Origin: Spartobacteria bacterium UBA5019
GTDB lineage: Bacteria > Verrucomicrobiota > Verrucomicrobiia > Chthoniobacterales > Terrimicrobiaceae
Reading direction: 5' to 3'
DNA length: 12,235 nt
Assembly (NCBI GenBank): GCA_002396485.1
Contig: DGXZ01000062.1
Location: 76,219-88,453, forward strand
The notes beneath the pieces were generated by a model. It was not told where the DNA came from, ran no database searches, and saw nothing but the letters and a program-made list of their open reading frames with translations. Shown in pieces: positions 5,803-12,235 of the stretch. Position 1 is the stretch's first letter. Each line of letters begins with the position of its first letter. The translations under genes were made by a program, and so were the position numbers.

Positions 5803-7580
5803 CCTCCAAGGCCGAGTCCTTTGAGGTTGGCTTTGATCTGTTGCTCCAGCTTTGCGGACTCAGCGAATTGGGCGTTCAATTCCGCAACGAGGCGCGGCAT
5901 CTTTTCCTCGAAGGGGTCGCCGTCGTCTTCGACTTCCTCGGCGCCGACGTAGCGGCCGGGGGTGAGCACGTGGCCGTGCGCTGCGATTTCGGCGGTGGTG
6001 GCGGATTTGCAAAATCCCGCTACGTCAGCGTAGCCGGGATTTCCCTCACCCCGTCCCTCTCCCACTGGGAGAGGGTGGCCGGAGGCCGGGTGAGGGTCAC
6101 CTCGCCAGAGGTGATAGGTGCTGGTGATTTTCTCCAGGTCGGCGTCGGTCAGCTCGCGGTGGACGCGGTCGATGAGGGTGCCGAGTTTGCGGGCGTCGAT
6201 AAACAGCGTCTCGCCCCTCCGGTCGCGGAGCTGTTTACCATCATCCCCGTCCCTTCTCCCACTGGGAGAAGGGTGGCCGACAGGCCGGGTTGAGGGTTTC
6301 CCGCCTGATTTGTCGCGGGAAATAAACCAGAGGCAGACGGGTATCTGCGTGCTGTAGAAGAGCTGGCCGGGCAGGGCGACCATGCAGTCCACGAGGTCGG
6401 CCTCGATGAGGGCGCGGCGGATTTCGCCTTCGCCGGACTGGTTGGAGGACATCGCTCCATTCGCGGAGACGAAGCCGGCCATGCCGTCCGGCGCCATGTG
6501 GTGGACGATGTGCTGGATCCACGCGAAGTTGGCATTGCCCTTGGGAGGCAGGCCGTATTTCCAGCGGACATCGTCGTCCTTGCGGAAGTAGTCGCTGACG
6601 TTGAAGGGGAAGTTCGCGAGGATGTAGTTGGCCTTGAGGTCGGGATGGAGATCGTTGCGGAAGGTGTCGGCAGCCTGCTTGCCAAGGTCGCCCTCGATGC
6701 CTCGGATGGCGAGGTTCATCACCGCCAGCTTCCACGTCGTGGGGTTGCTTTCCTGCCCGTAGATGGCGATGTCGCCGCGCTTGCCGCCGTGGGCTTCGAT
6801 GAACTTCTCGCTCTGCACGAAGAGTCCACCGGAGCCATTGCAGGGGTCGTAGATGCGGCCTTTGTAGGGCGCGATCATTTCGACGAGCACCCGATCCACG
6901 CACTGCGGGGTGTAGAACTCGCCGCCGCGCTTGCCCTCCGCGCTGGCGAAGCGGCCGAGGAAATATTCGTAGACGCGGCCGAGCAAATCTACAGACCGAT
7001 GAGTCGGTCTGCCCTCACCCCCGGCCCCTCTCCCAGAGGTAGAGGGGAGTTCAGATTCTTTGCTCCCTTCTCCCGTTGGGAGAAGGGTTGGGGATGAGGG
7101 TTGATTTGACGCGATGAGGTCAATCGTCGCGATCAAATCAATAAGTTCGCCGAGGCGCTGCTTGTCGAGGCCGGGGCGGGCGTAGTCTTTCGGGAGGACG
7201 CCTTTGAGGCGCGGGTTGTCGCGCTCGATGGCGACCATGGCGTCGTCCACGGTCTTGCCGATGGTGGGTTGCTTGGCCGACCCCTGGAGGTGGGACCAGC
7301 GGGCATCGGCAGGCACCCAGAAGACGTTCTCGGCTTTGTATTCATCCGGGTCTTCGGCATTGGCCCCGGCGTAGTCGCCCTCACCGGCGAGGAGCTTGGC
7401 GCGGTGTTCCTCAAAGGTGTCGGAGATGTATTTGAGGAAGATGAGGCCGAGGACGACGTGCTTGTATTCCGCCGCGTCCATGTTGTTACGCAGCTTGTCG
7501 GCGGTGAGCCAGAGCTTGGCCTCGAAGCCGATGGTGGCGGTGCTGGTGGAATCGGGTTTGCTGGATGCTTTGCGGGCCAT
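5793..7580 (-). CDS. hsdM: HsdM, type I R-M adenine methyltransferase subunit
   Basis: HsdM transfers methyl groups from S-adenosylmethionine to adenine in the HsdS target. Residues 18-150 are the N-terminal helical HsdM_N region (NMDAAEYKHVVLGLIFLKYI). The methyltransferase core (about 195-490) includes GGEFYTPQCV (219-228), SAM-binding DPCNGSGG (245-252) and NFPF (323-326) at the catalytic motif IV site, where the family has NPPF. GNANFAWIQHIVHHMAP and SNQSGEGEIRRALIEAD are typical of this subfamily. The C-terminus KMPRLVAELNAQF...GLG is standard. Three in-frame REP-like inserts, at residues 157-193, 427-450 and 495-516, bring the length to 595 against roughly 500-530 for the family. All lie in loops between conserved blocks, so activity is possible. 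There is no clear Shine-Dalgarno at the ATG. It is the first gene of the operon; its 3' end overlaps the ORF6N start. Confidence 0.94.
   Translation of the reverse strand: MARKASSKPDSTSTATIGFEAKLWLTADKLRNNMDAAEYKHVVLGLIFLKYISDTFEEHRAKLLAGEGDYAGANAEDPDEYKAENVFWVPADARWSHLQGSAKQPTIGKTVDDAMVAIERDNPRLKGVLPKDYARPGLDKQRLGELIDLIATIDLIASNQPSSPTLLPTGEGSKESELPSTSGRGAGGEGRPTHRSVDLLGRVYEYFLGRFASAEGKRGGEFYTPQCVDRVLVEMIAPYKGRIYDPCNGSGGLFVQSEKFIEAHGGKRGDIAIYGQESNPTTWKLAVMNLAIRGIEGDLGKQAADTFRNDLHPDLKANYILANFPFNVSDYFRKDDDVRWKYGLPPKGNANFAWIQHIVHHMAPDGMAGFVSANGAMSSNQSGEGEIRRALIEADLVDCMVALPGQLFYSTQIPVCLWFISRDKSGGKPSTRPVGHPSPSGRRDGDDGKQLRDRRGETLFIDARKLGTLIDRVHRELTDADLEKITSTYHLWRGDPHPASGHPLPVGEGRGEGNPGYADVAGFCKSATTAEIAAHGHVLTPGRYVGAEEVEDDGDPFEEKMPRLVAELNAQFAESAKLEQQIKANLKGLGLGGCS
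6012..6114. repeat. REP-like element with inverted-copy hairpins on both sides, hsdM insert 3
   Basis: The core CCCTCTCCCA/TGGGAGAGGG lies at 6055-6075 and reads PLPVGEGRGEG. Left edge: AAATCCCGCTACG (6012-6024) pairs with CGTAGC+GGGATTT (6029-6042), 13 pairs with one bulge and a four-base loop. Its left arm is the conserved HsdM sequence (ADVAGF) and its right arm is the insert (NPG). Right edge: TCACCTC (6097-6103) pairs with GAGGTGA (6108-6114), the latter being native HsdM (TYHLW). Both edges are inverted copies of the adjoining gene. Confidence 0.85.
6231..6322. repeat. REP-like element with one inverted-copy hairpin, hsdM insert 2
   Basis: The core CCCTTCTCCCA/TGGGAGAAGGG lies at 6251-6273. 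At the right edge TTTCCCGC (6297-6304) pairs with GCGGGAAA (6315-6322) across ten bases; the outer arm is native HsdM sequence (ISRDK). The insert reads KPSTRPVGHPSPSGRRDGDD in frame. The left edge has no convincing inverted copy. Confidence 0.8.
6992..7141. repeat. double REP-like element with inverted-copy hairpins on both sides, hsdM insert 1
   Basis: There are two cores in tandem: CCCCTCT/AGAGGGG at 7025-7047 (imperfect centre) and CCCTTCTCCC/GGGAGAAGGG at 7065-7087. At the left edge CAGACCGA (6992-6999) pairs with TCGGTCTG (7004-7011). At the right edge TTGATTTGA+CGCGA (7101-7114) pairs with TCGCG+TCAAATCAA (7127-7141), 14 pairs with one bulge. The outer arms are conserved HsdM sequence (HRSVDLLGRV and LIDLIATI); the inner arms belong to the insert. 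It reads through in frame as about 37 extra residues. Confidence 0.85.
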
Positions 7581-7770
7581 AAGTCAAGCGGCGGAAGGTT
7601 GTGGGTCTTGAGACCCTAATTTTTGAGAAGCACGAATAAGCCGGAATTGGTTGAGGAAGATGAAGTGGCCGGAATCATGAACGTAAATTGGTCGAATGTC
7701 TGTTTTTTTGAAGCAATAAAATTCGAACGACACTTTTCAGCAGGCATTGCCAGAAGTGTGAGCGGCTTTA
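7581..7770. promoter_or_regulatory. 190-bp gap ahead of hsdM, presumed operon control region
   Basis: This is the only sizeable gap upstream of the hsd operon, so its promoter should lie here on the minus strand. The segment 7686-7745 is AT-rich against its surroundings. A perfect small inverted repeat, GGGTCT-TG-AGACCC at 7603-7616, sits 23 bases upstream of the hsdM ATG, where an operator or 5' leader hairpin could act. I cannot point to a good -35/-10 pair. Confidence 0.4.
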
Positions 7771-8955
7771 TTAACTCACCATTGCGGATTCCCGCTTCAG
7801 CTCTCCAACGAACTCCGCCATGCGCTGCATGGCGATTTTGATTTGCGGCAGAGCGGTTGCGAAGCTGCAGCGCACATGCCCCTCCCCTCCTGCGCCGAAG
7901 GCGGGACCCGGAACGACGGCGACTTTCTTTTCTTGCAGCAATCGCATGGAGAAGTCGCGGCTGGAGAGGCCGGTGGACGTGATTTTCGGGAAGACATAGA
8001 ACGATCCGCGCGGGCAGCGGCATTCGAGGCCCATTTCGTTGAGGGCGGAGACGATGAAATTCCGGCGCATCTCGTATTCGCGGCGCATCTGCGCGACGCT
8101 GTGTTCGCCGCGGTCGAGGGCTTCGATGGCGGCATCCTGTCCCATGATCGATGCACACAGGATCGAGTATTGGTGGATTTTCATCATGGCCTCAATGAGC
8201 GGGGCCGGCGCGCAGGCGAAACCGATGCGCCAACCGGTCATGGCAAATGCCTTGGAGAGACCGTGGAGAAAGACCGTGCGTTCTTTCATTCCAGGAAAAA
8301 CAGCAATGCTGGTGTGCTTGGCACCTTCGTAGGTCAGCTCGCTGTAGATTTCATCCGAGAGGACAACGAGATTGTGACGAATGCAGACGGCGGCGATTTT
8401 TTCGAGTTCCGCAGGCTCCATCGTGGCGCCGGTCGGATTCGTCGGGAAATTCAACATGAGAGCGCGGGAGCGGGGCGTGATGACCTTCTCCAAATCCTCG
8501 GCGCGCAGGGAAAATCCATCCTCCGCGCGGGTGCGGACGGGCACGGGAACGCCATGCGCCATCGTGATCGTAGGCGCGTAGGACACATAGCAGGGCTCGT
8601 GATAGATCACCTCGTCGCCGGCATTCAGCAAGGCGCGGAGCGCGAGATCGATCGCCTCGGAGACGCCCACGGAGACAAGAATCTCGGAGAGCGGTTCGTA
8701 GCGGATGGCGAAATGTTTGTTGATGTAATCGGAAATACTGCGGCGCAGGCGTGGCAGGCCGAGGTTCGAGGTGTAGCCAGTGCGACCGCGCTCCAGAGCG
8801 TAAATGGCCGCCTCGCGGATGTGCCATGGCGTGGCGAAGTCCGGCTCGCCGATGCCCAGCGAGATGACATCATCCATCGACTGCACGATTTCAAAAAAGT
8901 CGCGGATTCCCGAGCGAGGGATGTCGCGGATGTGGTCTGCAATGGTGATGCTCAC
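7771..8955 (-). CDS. class I/II pyridoxal-phosphate aminotransferase
   Basis: The 394-residue protein is full length for fold-type I aminotransferases of the AspC/PatA type. Visible landmarks are ISLGIGEPDFATP (31-43), GYTSNLGLPRLR (60-71, substrate loop), NPTG (173-176), DEIYSELTY (201-209, Asp to the pyridine nitrogen), SKAFAMTGWRIGF (234-246) with the Schiff-base Lys 235, and Arg 362 in HVRCSF for the substrate carboxylate. It moves an amino group from an amino acid to a 2-oxo acid in the cytoplasm; the substrate cannot be read from sequence. The start is a GTG that overlaps the Lrp/AsnC gene stop (GTGA). No Shine-Dalgarno is visible, so it is probably translated by coupling. The Lrp partner suggests amino-acid control of this enzyme. 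Confidence 0.92.
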   Translation of the reverse strand: MSITIADHIRDIPRSGIRDFFEIVQSMDDVISLGIGEPDFATPWHIREAAIYALERGRTGYTSNLGLPRLRRSISDYINKHFAIRYEPLSEILVSVGVSEAIDLALRALLNAGDEVIYHEPCYVSYAPTITMAHGVPVPVRTRAEDGFSLRAEDLEKVITPRSRALMLNFPTNPTGATMEPAELEKIAAVCIRHNLVVLSDEIYSELTYEGAKHTSIAVFPGMKERTVFLHGLSKAFAMTGWRIGFACAPAPLIEAMMKIHQYSILCASIMGQDAAIEALDRGEHSVAQMRREYEMRRNFIVSALNEMGLECRCPRGSFYVFPKITSTGLSSRDFSMRLLQEKKVAVVPGPAFGAGGEGHVRCSFATALPQIKIAMQRMAEFVGELKRESAMVS

Positions 8956-9431
8956 GGCGTGACGGAGAGACGCTCGGAGCTCGCCTCGAAGGTGTAGGAG
9001 GTGCCATTTTCCTTGTAGGTTTTCAGGCGGAAGTGCGTGGCGGTGGACTGCACCGCATCGATCGTGCTGAGCCGCTCGGAGACGAACGCAGCGGCGGCGC
9101 GAAGATTCGGAGCCTCGACCAGAATGAGCAGATCATAGCCACCGCTCACGAGGTAGCAGCTCTGCACCTCCGGGAACCGCGCAATGCGCGAGGCGATGCG
9201 GTCGAAGCCTCCATCACGCTCAGGAGTTATTTTCACCTCGATCACCGCCGTGACCTTGTCGGTGTGCCACTTTTCGCGGTTCAACACGGGCTGGTAACCA
9301 AGAATGATGCCATCCGCCTCAAGCTTGGCTATGGCCGCCTCGACCTCGGCAGTGGTCATATTAAGCAAACGCGCCATCTCATCGCGCGGCATGAGGGCGT
9401 TCTTCTGAAGCAGGTCGATTATGGCATCCAT
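8952..9431 (-). CDS. Lrp/AsnC family transcriptional regulator
   Basis: From the ATG at 9431 the product is 159 residues, normal for the family. The N-terminal 60 residues are a winged helix-turn-helix (IIDLLQKNALMPRDEMARLL, then AEVEAAIAKLEADGIILGY). Residues 75-150 are the RAM/AsnC ligand-binding domain, with SCYLVSGGYDLLILVE and ending near THFRLKTYKENG. The frame stays open for 19 codons further upstream, but those residues do not fit the family and overlap a possible promoter. Such proteins sense amino acids and often regulate adjacent metabolic genes. The four-base overlap with the aminotransferase gene makes that enzyme the obvious target; autoregulation is likely by analogy. No Shine-Dalgarno precedes the chosen ATG. 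Confidence 0.88.
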   Translation of the reverse strand: MDAIIDLLQKNALMPRDEMARLLNMTTAEVEAAIAKLEADGIILGYQPVLNREKWHTDKVTAVIEVKITPERDGGFDRIASRIARFPEVQSCYLVSGGYDLLILVEAPNLRAAAAFVSERLSTIDAVQSTATHFRLKTYKENGTSYTFEASSERLSVTP

Positions 9432-9440
9432 AAGCCATAC

Positions 9441-9469
9441 ATCATGGAAACCGCACAGTGTCTTTGCAA
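9441..9469 (-). promoter_or_regulatory. possible promoter of the Lrp/AsnC-aminotransferase operon
   Basis: On the minus strand TTGCAA (9464-9469) and CATGAT (9441-9446) are 17 bases apart and match sigma-70 boxes at 4 of 6 positions each. Transcription would start within a few bases of the ATG at 9431, giving a leaderless message. That would explain the absent Shine-Dalgarno. The match is weak and unproven. Confidence 0.25.
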
Positions 9470-9598
9470 GCGCGCGTTGGGTTGGCATTCAAGCCCGTTC
9501 ATAAAAATCGCGTTGGCTGAACAAAAGCAGTCGCAAGCCGCGCCAAGTTTTTTTGAGCTCAATGAACTGTCGCACCTTGCGGCGCTGCATCTCAGGCA

Positions 9599-11512
9599 TC
9601 AATGGTCGGTGATGCGGAATACGGCAGGATCCGTGGTCGTCCAAACCGTGCCGCCCAGCTCGAAGCCGGGATTGTGCAGGAGGTTGGTTGTCGTGCCTTG
9701 GCGGCGAAACCAGGCATCATCGAGAAGCAGCGTTCCGGCCGACCGGTCAAAAGCATTGTCAAACGTGATCCACACGCGCGAACGGTTCCCGGAGTTGAAG
9801 ACCGGGGCAGCAACTTTTTTCCAATCGAGGTTGCCGTCGCAACGCACGGAGGCCAACAACTTGGTCCACGCGGGATCGCCCCAAATTTGCAGGGCCACGG
9901 CGCCCGTTCCCTTGGCCCAGGTGCCAGCGGTGTAGTTGGTGTAGGGCCGCACGGCCACTTGCTGGTAGAGGTCTTTCCAAGTCGCGCGATTCCGAGTCGT
10001 GGCGAGTGCATACCAAGATCCGTTGCGCGCGGGGCTCGGCTGCCCGATACCGGCTACCAGCCGGTCGCGTAGGCCGGATAGCGTTGCTTGCAGGGCGGGG
10101 TCGCCAGGGAATTCCCCGGCGAAATTCCACCAGAATCCGCCACCTGTGCTTCCTGCGAAATCGAACATGGCAGGATAATACTGCGCCGCCACTGCGCGGC
10201 GCGCCGCGCCGGCTGGGTCAACCTCGTCGTAACACCACCAAAGCTGTTCGCCCGGAGCGCCGTAGCCGATCTCTCCGAGCCCGATCTTCTTGCCGGGAAA
10301 AGCAGCGCGGGTCCTTTCCATGAGTTGCTCGTAAAACATGCCGACGGGAGATTGGCCCGGGTAAAGAGACAGGAGCACGAAGTCGAACTTGGCACGCAGC
10401 GTTGGCGAAAGGTTGGACGCGATCCAGGTGAACATCGAGAACTCCGGCGCCTCGGTATTGATTTGGTGCAGGAGGTTGAGCACCAGCAGACGGCCGGGAG
10501 CGAGCGCTTCAATCTCGGCCACCGCATCCGCCAACTTCGCAGCCATGCCTGTGCTGTGCCATGCCCCGTTAGCTTGGTCGCCCGCCTCCCATGCGTCGAT
10601 CTCCGGAAAAGCGGCGACGAAATCCCGGAAACGCTGCCGGTATTGCTCGCGGGATAGCAACGGCTCGTCCTCGGCGCGCACGGGCTGGCCGAGAATTTTC
10701 AGGCCTTTGGTTTTCGCATAGGAAACCAGCGGCGCCCAATCCGCAGGACGCGCGGAGGCCGGGAAAACCAACCGGACCCATCCGTAGGGCTTTGTGAGGC
10801 TGGCAGCCAGGTCCAGAACCGCCGGATAGTTCGTTGTGGATTCGATAGTGGCCCCGAGACATGGCAGGCCCGCCGACGCCTGGGCGATCGCCCGTTGCGG
10901 ACCGTGTTCGGCGAGCAAGGCATCGTAGGCCACGGCAAAGAGGTCCAAGGCGAGTTGACCCGCACGGCCTTTCACCGGCTCTGTCGCCCTGAGCGGAATG
11001 GCGTCGAGAATGGCCTGCGCCTCAGTGTAGGCGTCGTTGAATTTCGCAGATGGCACATAGTCCGGCCGCGCGGCCAAGGCGGAAGCCAAACGACGACGAA
11101 TATCATAGGCCGCCTGGTAGCTGAAATTGATCGTCTCACCCCCACTGTAACCGGCGCCGTTTTTGTCCACGATGACCAAACCATAACCAAGCGGCAAGGT
11201 GGGCCAGTTCAGAGCCAGTCCCACGGGAGAATCCGGAACGCTGAAGGTGAAACCCTGCCCGGTAGCTTCCACCAAAGGTCCGCGCTGGACGGCCTGCAGG
11301 GTGGTGGGATCGACCAGGTAATCGTTGTCATAGCCTGCCTCGCCATTGTTCGATGTCGCCCTCATCTCCTCTGGCGTCAGCACACCGCCATCGCGATCGT
11401 AAAAAAGAACGAGAACCTCCCCCGCAGCCTGCGCTGGGGTGATGGCAAGAGACCCGGCTAGCAGAAAAACCAGTGCCGCAGCCACGCCGGATCGAGCAAG
11501 TGTCGCTTTCAT
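9599..11512 (-). CDS. secreted protein with glycoside-hydrolase-like barrel and C-terminal carbohydrate-binding-like domain
   Basis: The start is set at the ATG at 11512 (637 residues); an upstream TTG at 11536 is in frame but would put eight residues before the signal peptide. Residues 1-29 are a Sec signal (MKATLARSG, hydrophobic core, cleavage after PAQA). Residues 30-230 do not resemble anything I know. Residues 240-480 look like a TIM barrel: WVRLVFPA (245-252), LKILGQPV, DAWEAGDQANG (306-316), FDFVLLSLYPGQSP, IGLGEIGYG (410-418) and FWWNFAG. In GH39/GH5-like enzymes the first of these sites is W-E-x-G-N-E with a Glu acid/base; here it is D-Q, while the Glu of GEIGY is kept. The C-terminal 130 residues (DGNLDWKKVA, NLLHNPGFELGG) resemble a jelly-roll carbohydrate-binding module. 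It is likely exported, and may bind rather than cleave sugar. Confidence 0.65.
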   Translation of the reverse strand: MKATLARSGVAAALVFLLAGSLAITPAQAAGEVLVLFYDRDGGVLTPEEMRATSNNGEAGYDNDYLVDPTTLQAVQRGPLVEATGQGFTFSVPDSPVGLALNWPTLPLGYGLVIVDKNGAGYSGGETINFSYQAAYDIRRRLASALAARPDYVPSAKFNDAYTEAQAILDAIPLRATEPVKGRAGQLALDLFAVAYDALLAEHGPQRAIAQASAGLPCLGATIESTTNYPAVLDLAASLTKPYGWVRLVFPASARPADWAPLVSYAKTKGLKILGQPVRAEDEPLLSREQYRQRFRDFVAAFPEIDAWEAGDQANGAWHSTGMAAKLADAVAEIEALAPGRLLVLNLLHQINTEAPEFSMFTWIASNLSPTLRAKFDFVLLSLYPGQSPVGMFYEQLMERTRAAFPGKKIGLGEIGYGAPGEQLWWCYDEVDPAGAARRAVAAQYYPAMFDFAGSTGGGFWWNFAGEFPGDPALQATLSGLRDRLVAGIGQPSPARNGSWYALATTRNRATWKDLYQQVAVRPYTNYTAGTWAKGTGAVALQIWGDPAWTKLLASVRCDGNLDWKKVAAPVFNSGNRSRVWITFDNAFDRSAGTLLLDDAWFRRQGTTTNLLHNPGFELGGTVWTTTDPAVFRITDH

Positions 11513-11636
11513 ATAGTGACACTGTAAGAACGGCAAAAGCGAGGTGCCGTGGGGTGATCTTGGTAAAGCGACGCAGCCTTGCGGTTGGGCCGTTGGGCGA
11601 AGTCTCTGGAAGGATCTCCAGGATAGCGGCTAGAAA

Positions 11637-12235
11637 CTACGGCGAGTTTGGTGAAACCTTGAGCAACTCCACCATTTTTTGTGCAACGCCGGCGGCGGAT
11701 GCCGGATTTTGGCCGGTTACGAGCGTGCCGCTGGCCACCACCTGCTTCTGGAAATCAGGAGCCGGAAGGTGTTTTGCCCCCCGCTCCTCCAACTTCGACG
11801 CCAGCAGAAAAGGAACAACTTTCGTGAGACCGACCTTCTCCTCCTCGGCGTTCGTGAAGGCGGCCACATCTTTTCCAGCAACAAGAAATGTGCCGTTCGA
11901 GAGTTTCACATTCACCAAGGCGACCGGCCCGTGACAGACAGCGCCAACCGGCAAGCCGGCTTCATAAATTTCCCGAATCGTCTTTTGAACCGCTTCATCA
12001 TCCGCAAAATCCCACATCGTTCCATGCCCTCCGGCGAAAAACACAGCCGAGAACCCTTTTGGATCGAGCGAGGAGAGTTTCTTTGTCGCAGACAATTTTG
12101 CGCGAAATGCGGGATCGTTCCAATAGCGGGCATTCACGGCGTCCTTCAAATCCAGACCATCCACCGGAGGCTCGCCGCCTTTGATCGAAGCCATTTCCAC
12201 CGCGAGTCCCGCTTTTTCAAAGACCTCAAGCGGAT
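11637..12235 (-). CDS. DJ-1/PfpI (ThiJ) family protein, Hsp31-like, 5' end missing
   Basis: About 198 residues are visible and the frame is open through the right edge, where it reads LEVFEKAG. Against a family length near 220-235, some 25-35 residues are missing. Landmarks are KGGEPPVDG, FFAGGHGTMWDF and AVCHGPVAL, whose Cys is the family nucleophile on the elbow, followed by LVTGQNPASA. Members of this branch (Hsp31/YhbO-like) are class I glutamine-amidotransferase-fold proteins reported to act as glyoxalase III or protein deglycases and chaperones. Which activity applies here is not readable. The gene is 124 bases upstream of the secreted-protein gene and in the same direction; I see no functional link between them. 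Confidence 0.88.
   Translation of the reverse strand, partial: PLEVFEKAGLAVEMASIKGGEPPVDGLDLKDAVNARYWNDPAFRAKLSATKKLSSLDPKGFSAVFFAGGHGTMWDFADDEAVQKTIREIYEAGLPVGAVCHGPVALVNVKLSNGTFLVAGKDVAAFTNAEEEKVGLTKVVPFLLASKLEERGAKHLPAPDFQKQVVASGTLVTGQNPASAAGVAQKMVELLKVSPNSP

Noticed and set aside
3934..7141. Regularly recurring palindromes considered as a CRISPR array
   Set aside because: Copies are hundreds of bases apart, inside coding genes, of unequal length, and not separated by uniform spacers.
7603..7616. GGGTCT-TG-AGACCC hairpin as terminator of the aminotransferase operon
   Set aside because: The stem is only six pairs and no T-run follows it on the minus strand.
7843..8997. Long plus-strand open frame (384 codons) opposite the aminotransferase
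   Set aside because: It is antisense to a gene with all PLP-enzyme landmarks, has no family resemblance, and arises from the GC-rich codon pattern of the opposite strand.
11605..11622. Small inverted repeat CTGGA/TCCAG downstream of the DJ-1 gene as terminator
   Set aside because: A five-pair stem without a T-run is too weak to call.

Overview
The window is a defence locus on the minus strand next to ordinary chromosomal genes, also on the minus strand. GC is high and codon use is typical of a free-living bacterium. The dense GC-rich REP-like palindromes, the Lrp/AsnC-aminotransferase pair and a large secreted glycosidase-like protein would fit Verrucomicrobiota or a similar group. I see no rRNA or tRNA to settle this, so the assignment is a guess. 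No gene-free stretch exceeds 300 bases.

Layout, read in the direction of transcription (right to left). A DJ-1/PfpI-family gene enters from the right edge (11637-12235, 5' end missing). Next come a secreted protein with a glycoside-hydrolase-like barrel (9599-11512) and a two-gene operon of an Lrp/AsnC regulator (8952-9431) and a class I/II aminotransferase (7771-8955). After a 190-bp gap the type I restriction-modification operon begins: hsdM (5793-7580), an ORF6N-domain gene (4816-5802), a remnant of an hsdM 3' end (4622-4819), hsdS (3262-4632), a fused AAA-ATPase/TOPRIM (DUF4435) gene resembling a one-protein PARIS system (1646-3253), a remnant of an hsdR 5' end (1398-1649), rhuM (352-1401), a doubtful 74-codon ORF (131-355), and the start of hsdR (1-134), which runs off the left edge.

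How the genes work together. HsdM, HsdS and HsdR would form a type I R-M enzyme. PARIS-type ATPase/TOPRIM proteins are known to fire when phage proteins disable restriction, so this gene inside the hsd operon makes a layered defence plausible. The ORF6N and RhuM genes are frequent passengers of hsd operons with no settled function. Almost every junction in the operon is a 4-base ATGA stop/start overlap, including those made by the two hsd remnants, so translation could pass along the whole message.

Three points deserve attention. (1) hsdM, hsdS and the visible hsdR sequences carry in-frame REP-like palindromic insertions, while the three accessory genes carry none. At six insertion edges the insert begins with an inverted copy of the neighbouring host-gene sequence, which gives long hairpins. 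(2) Both KilA-N-like passengers (ORF6N and RhuM) sit next to duplicated pieces of the adjacent hsd gene, a footprint of how they entered. (3) Both passengers contain perfect 23-25 bp palindromes with a one-base centre inside their coding sequence.
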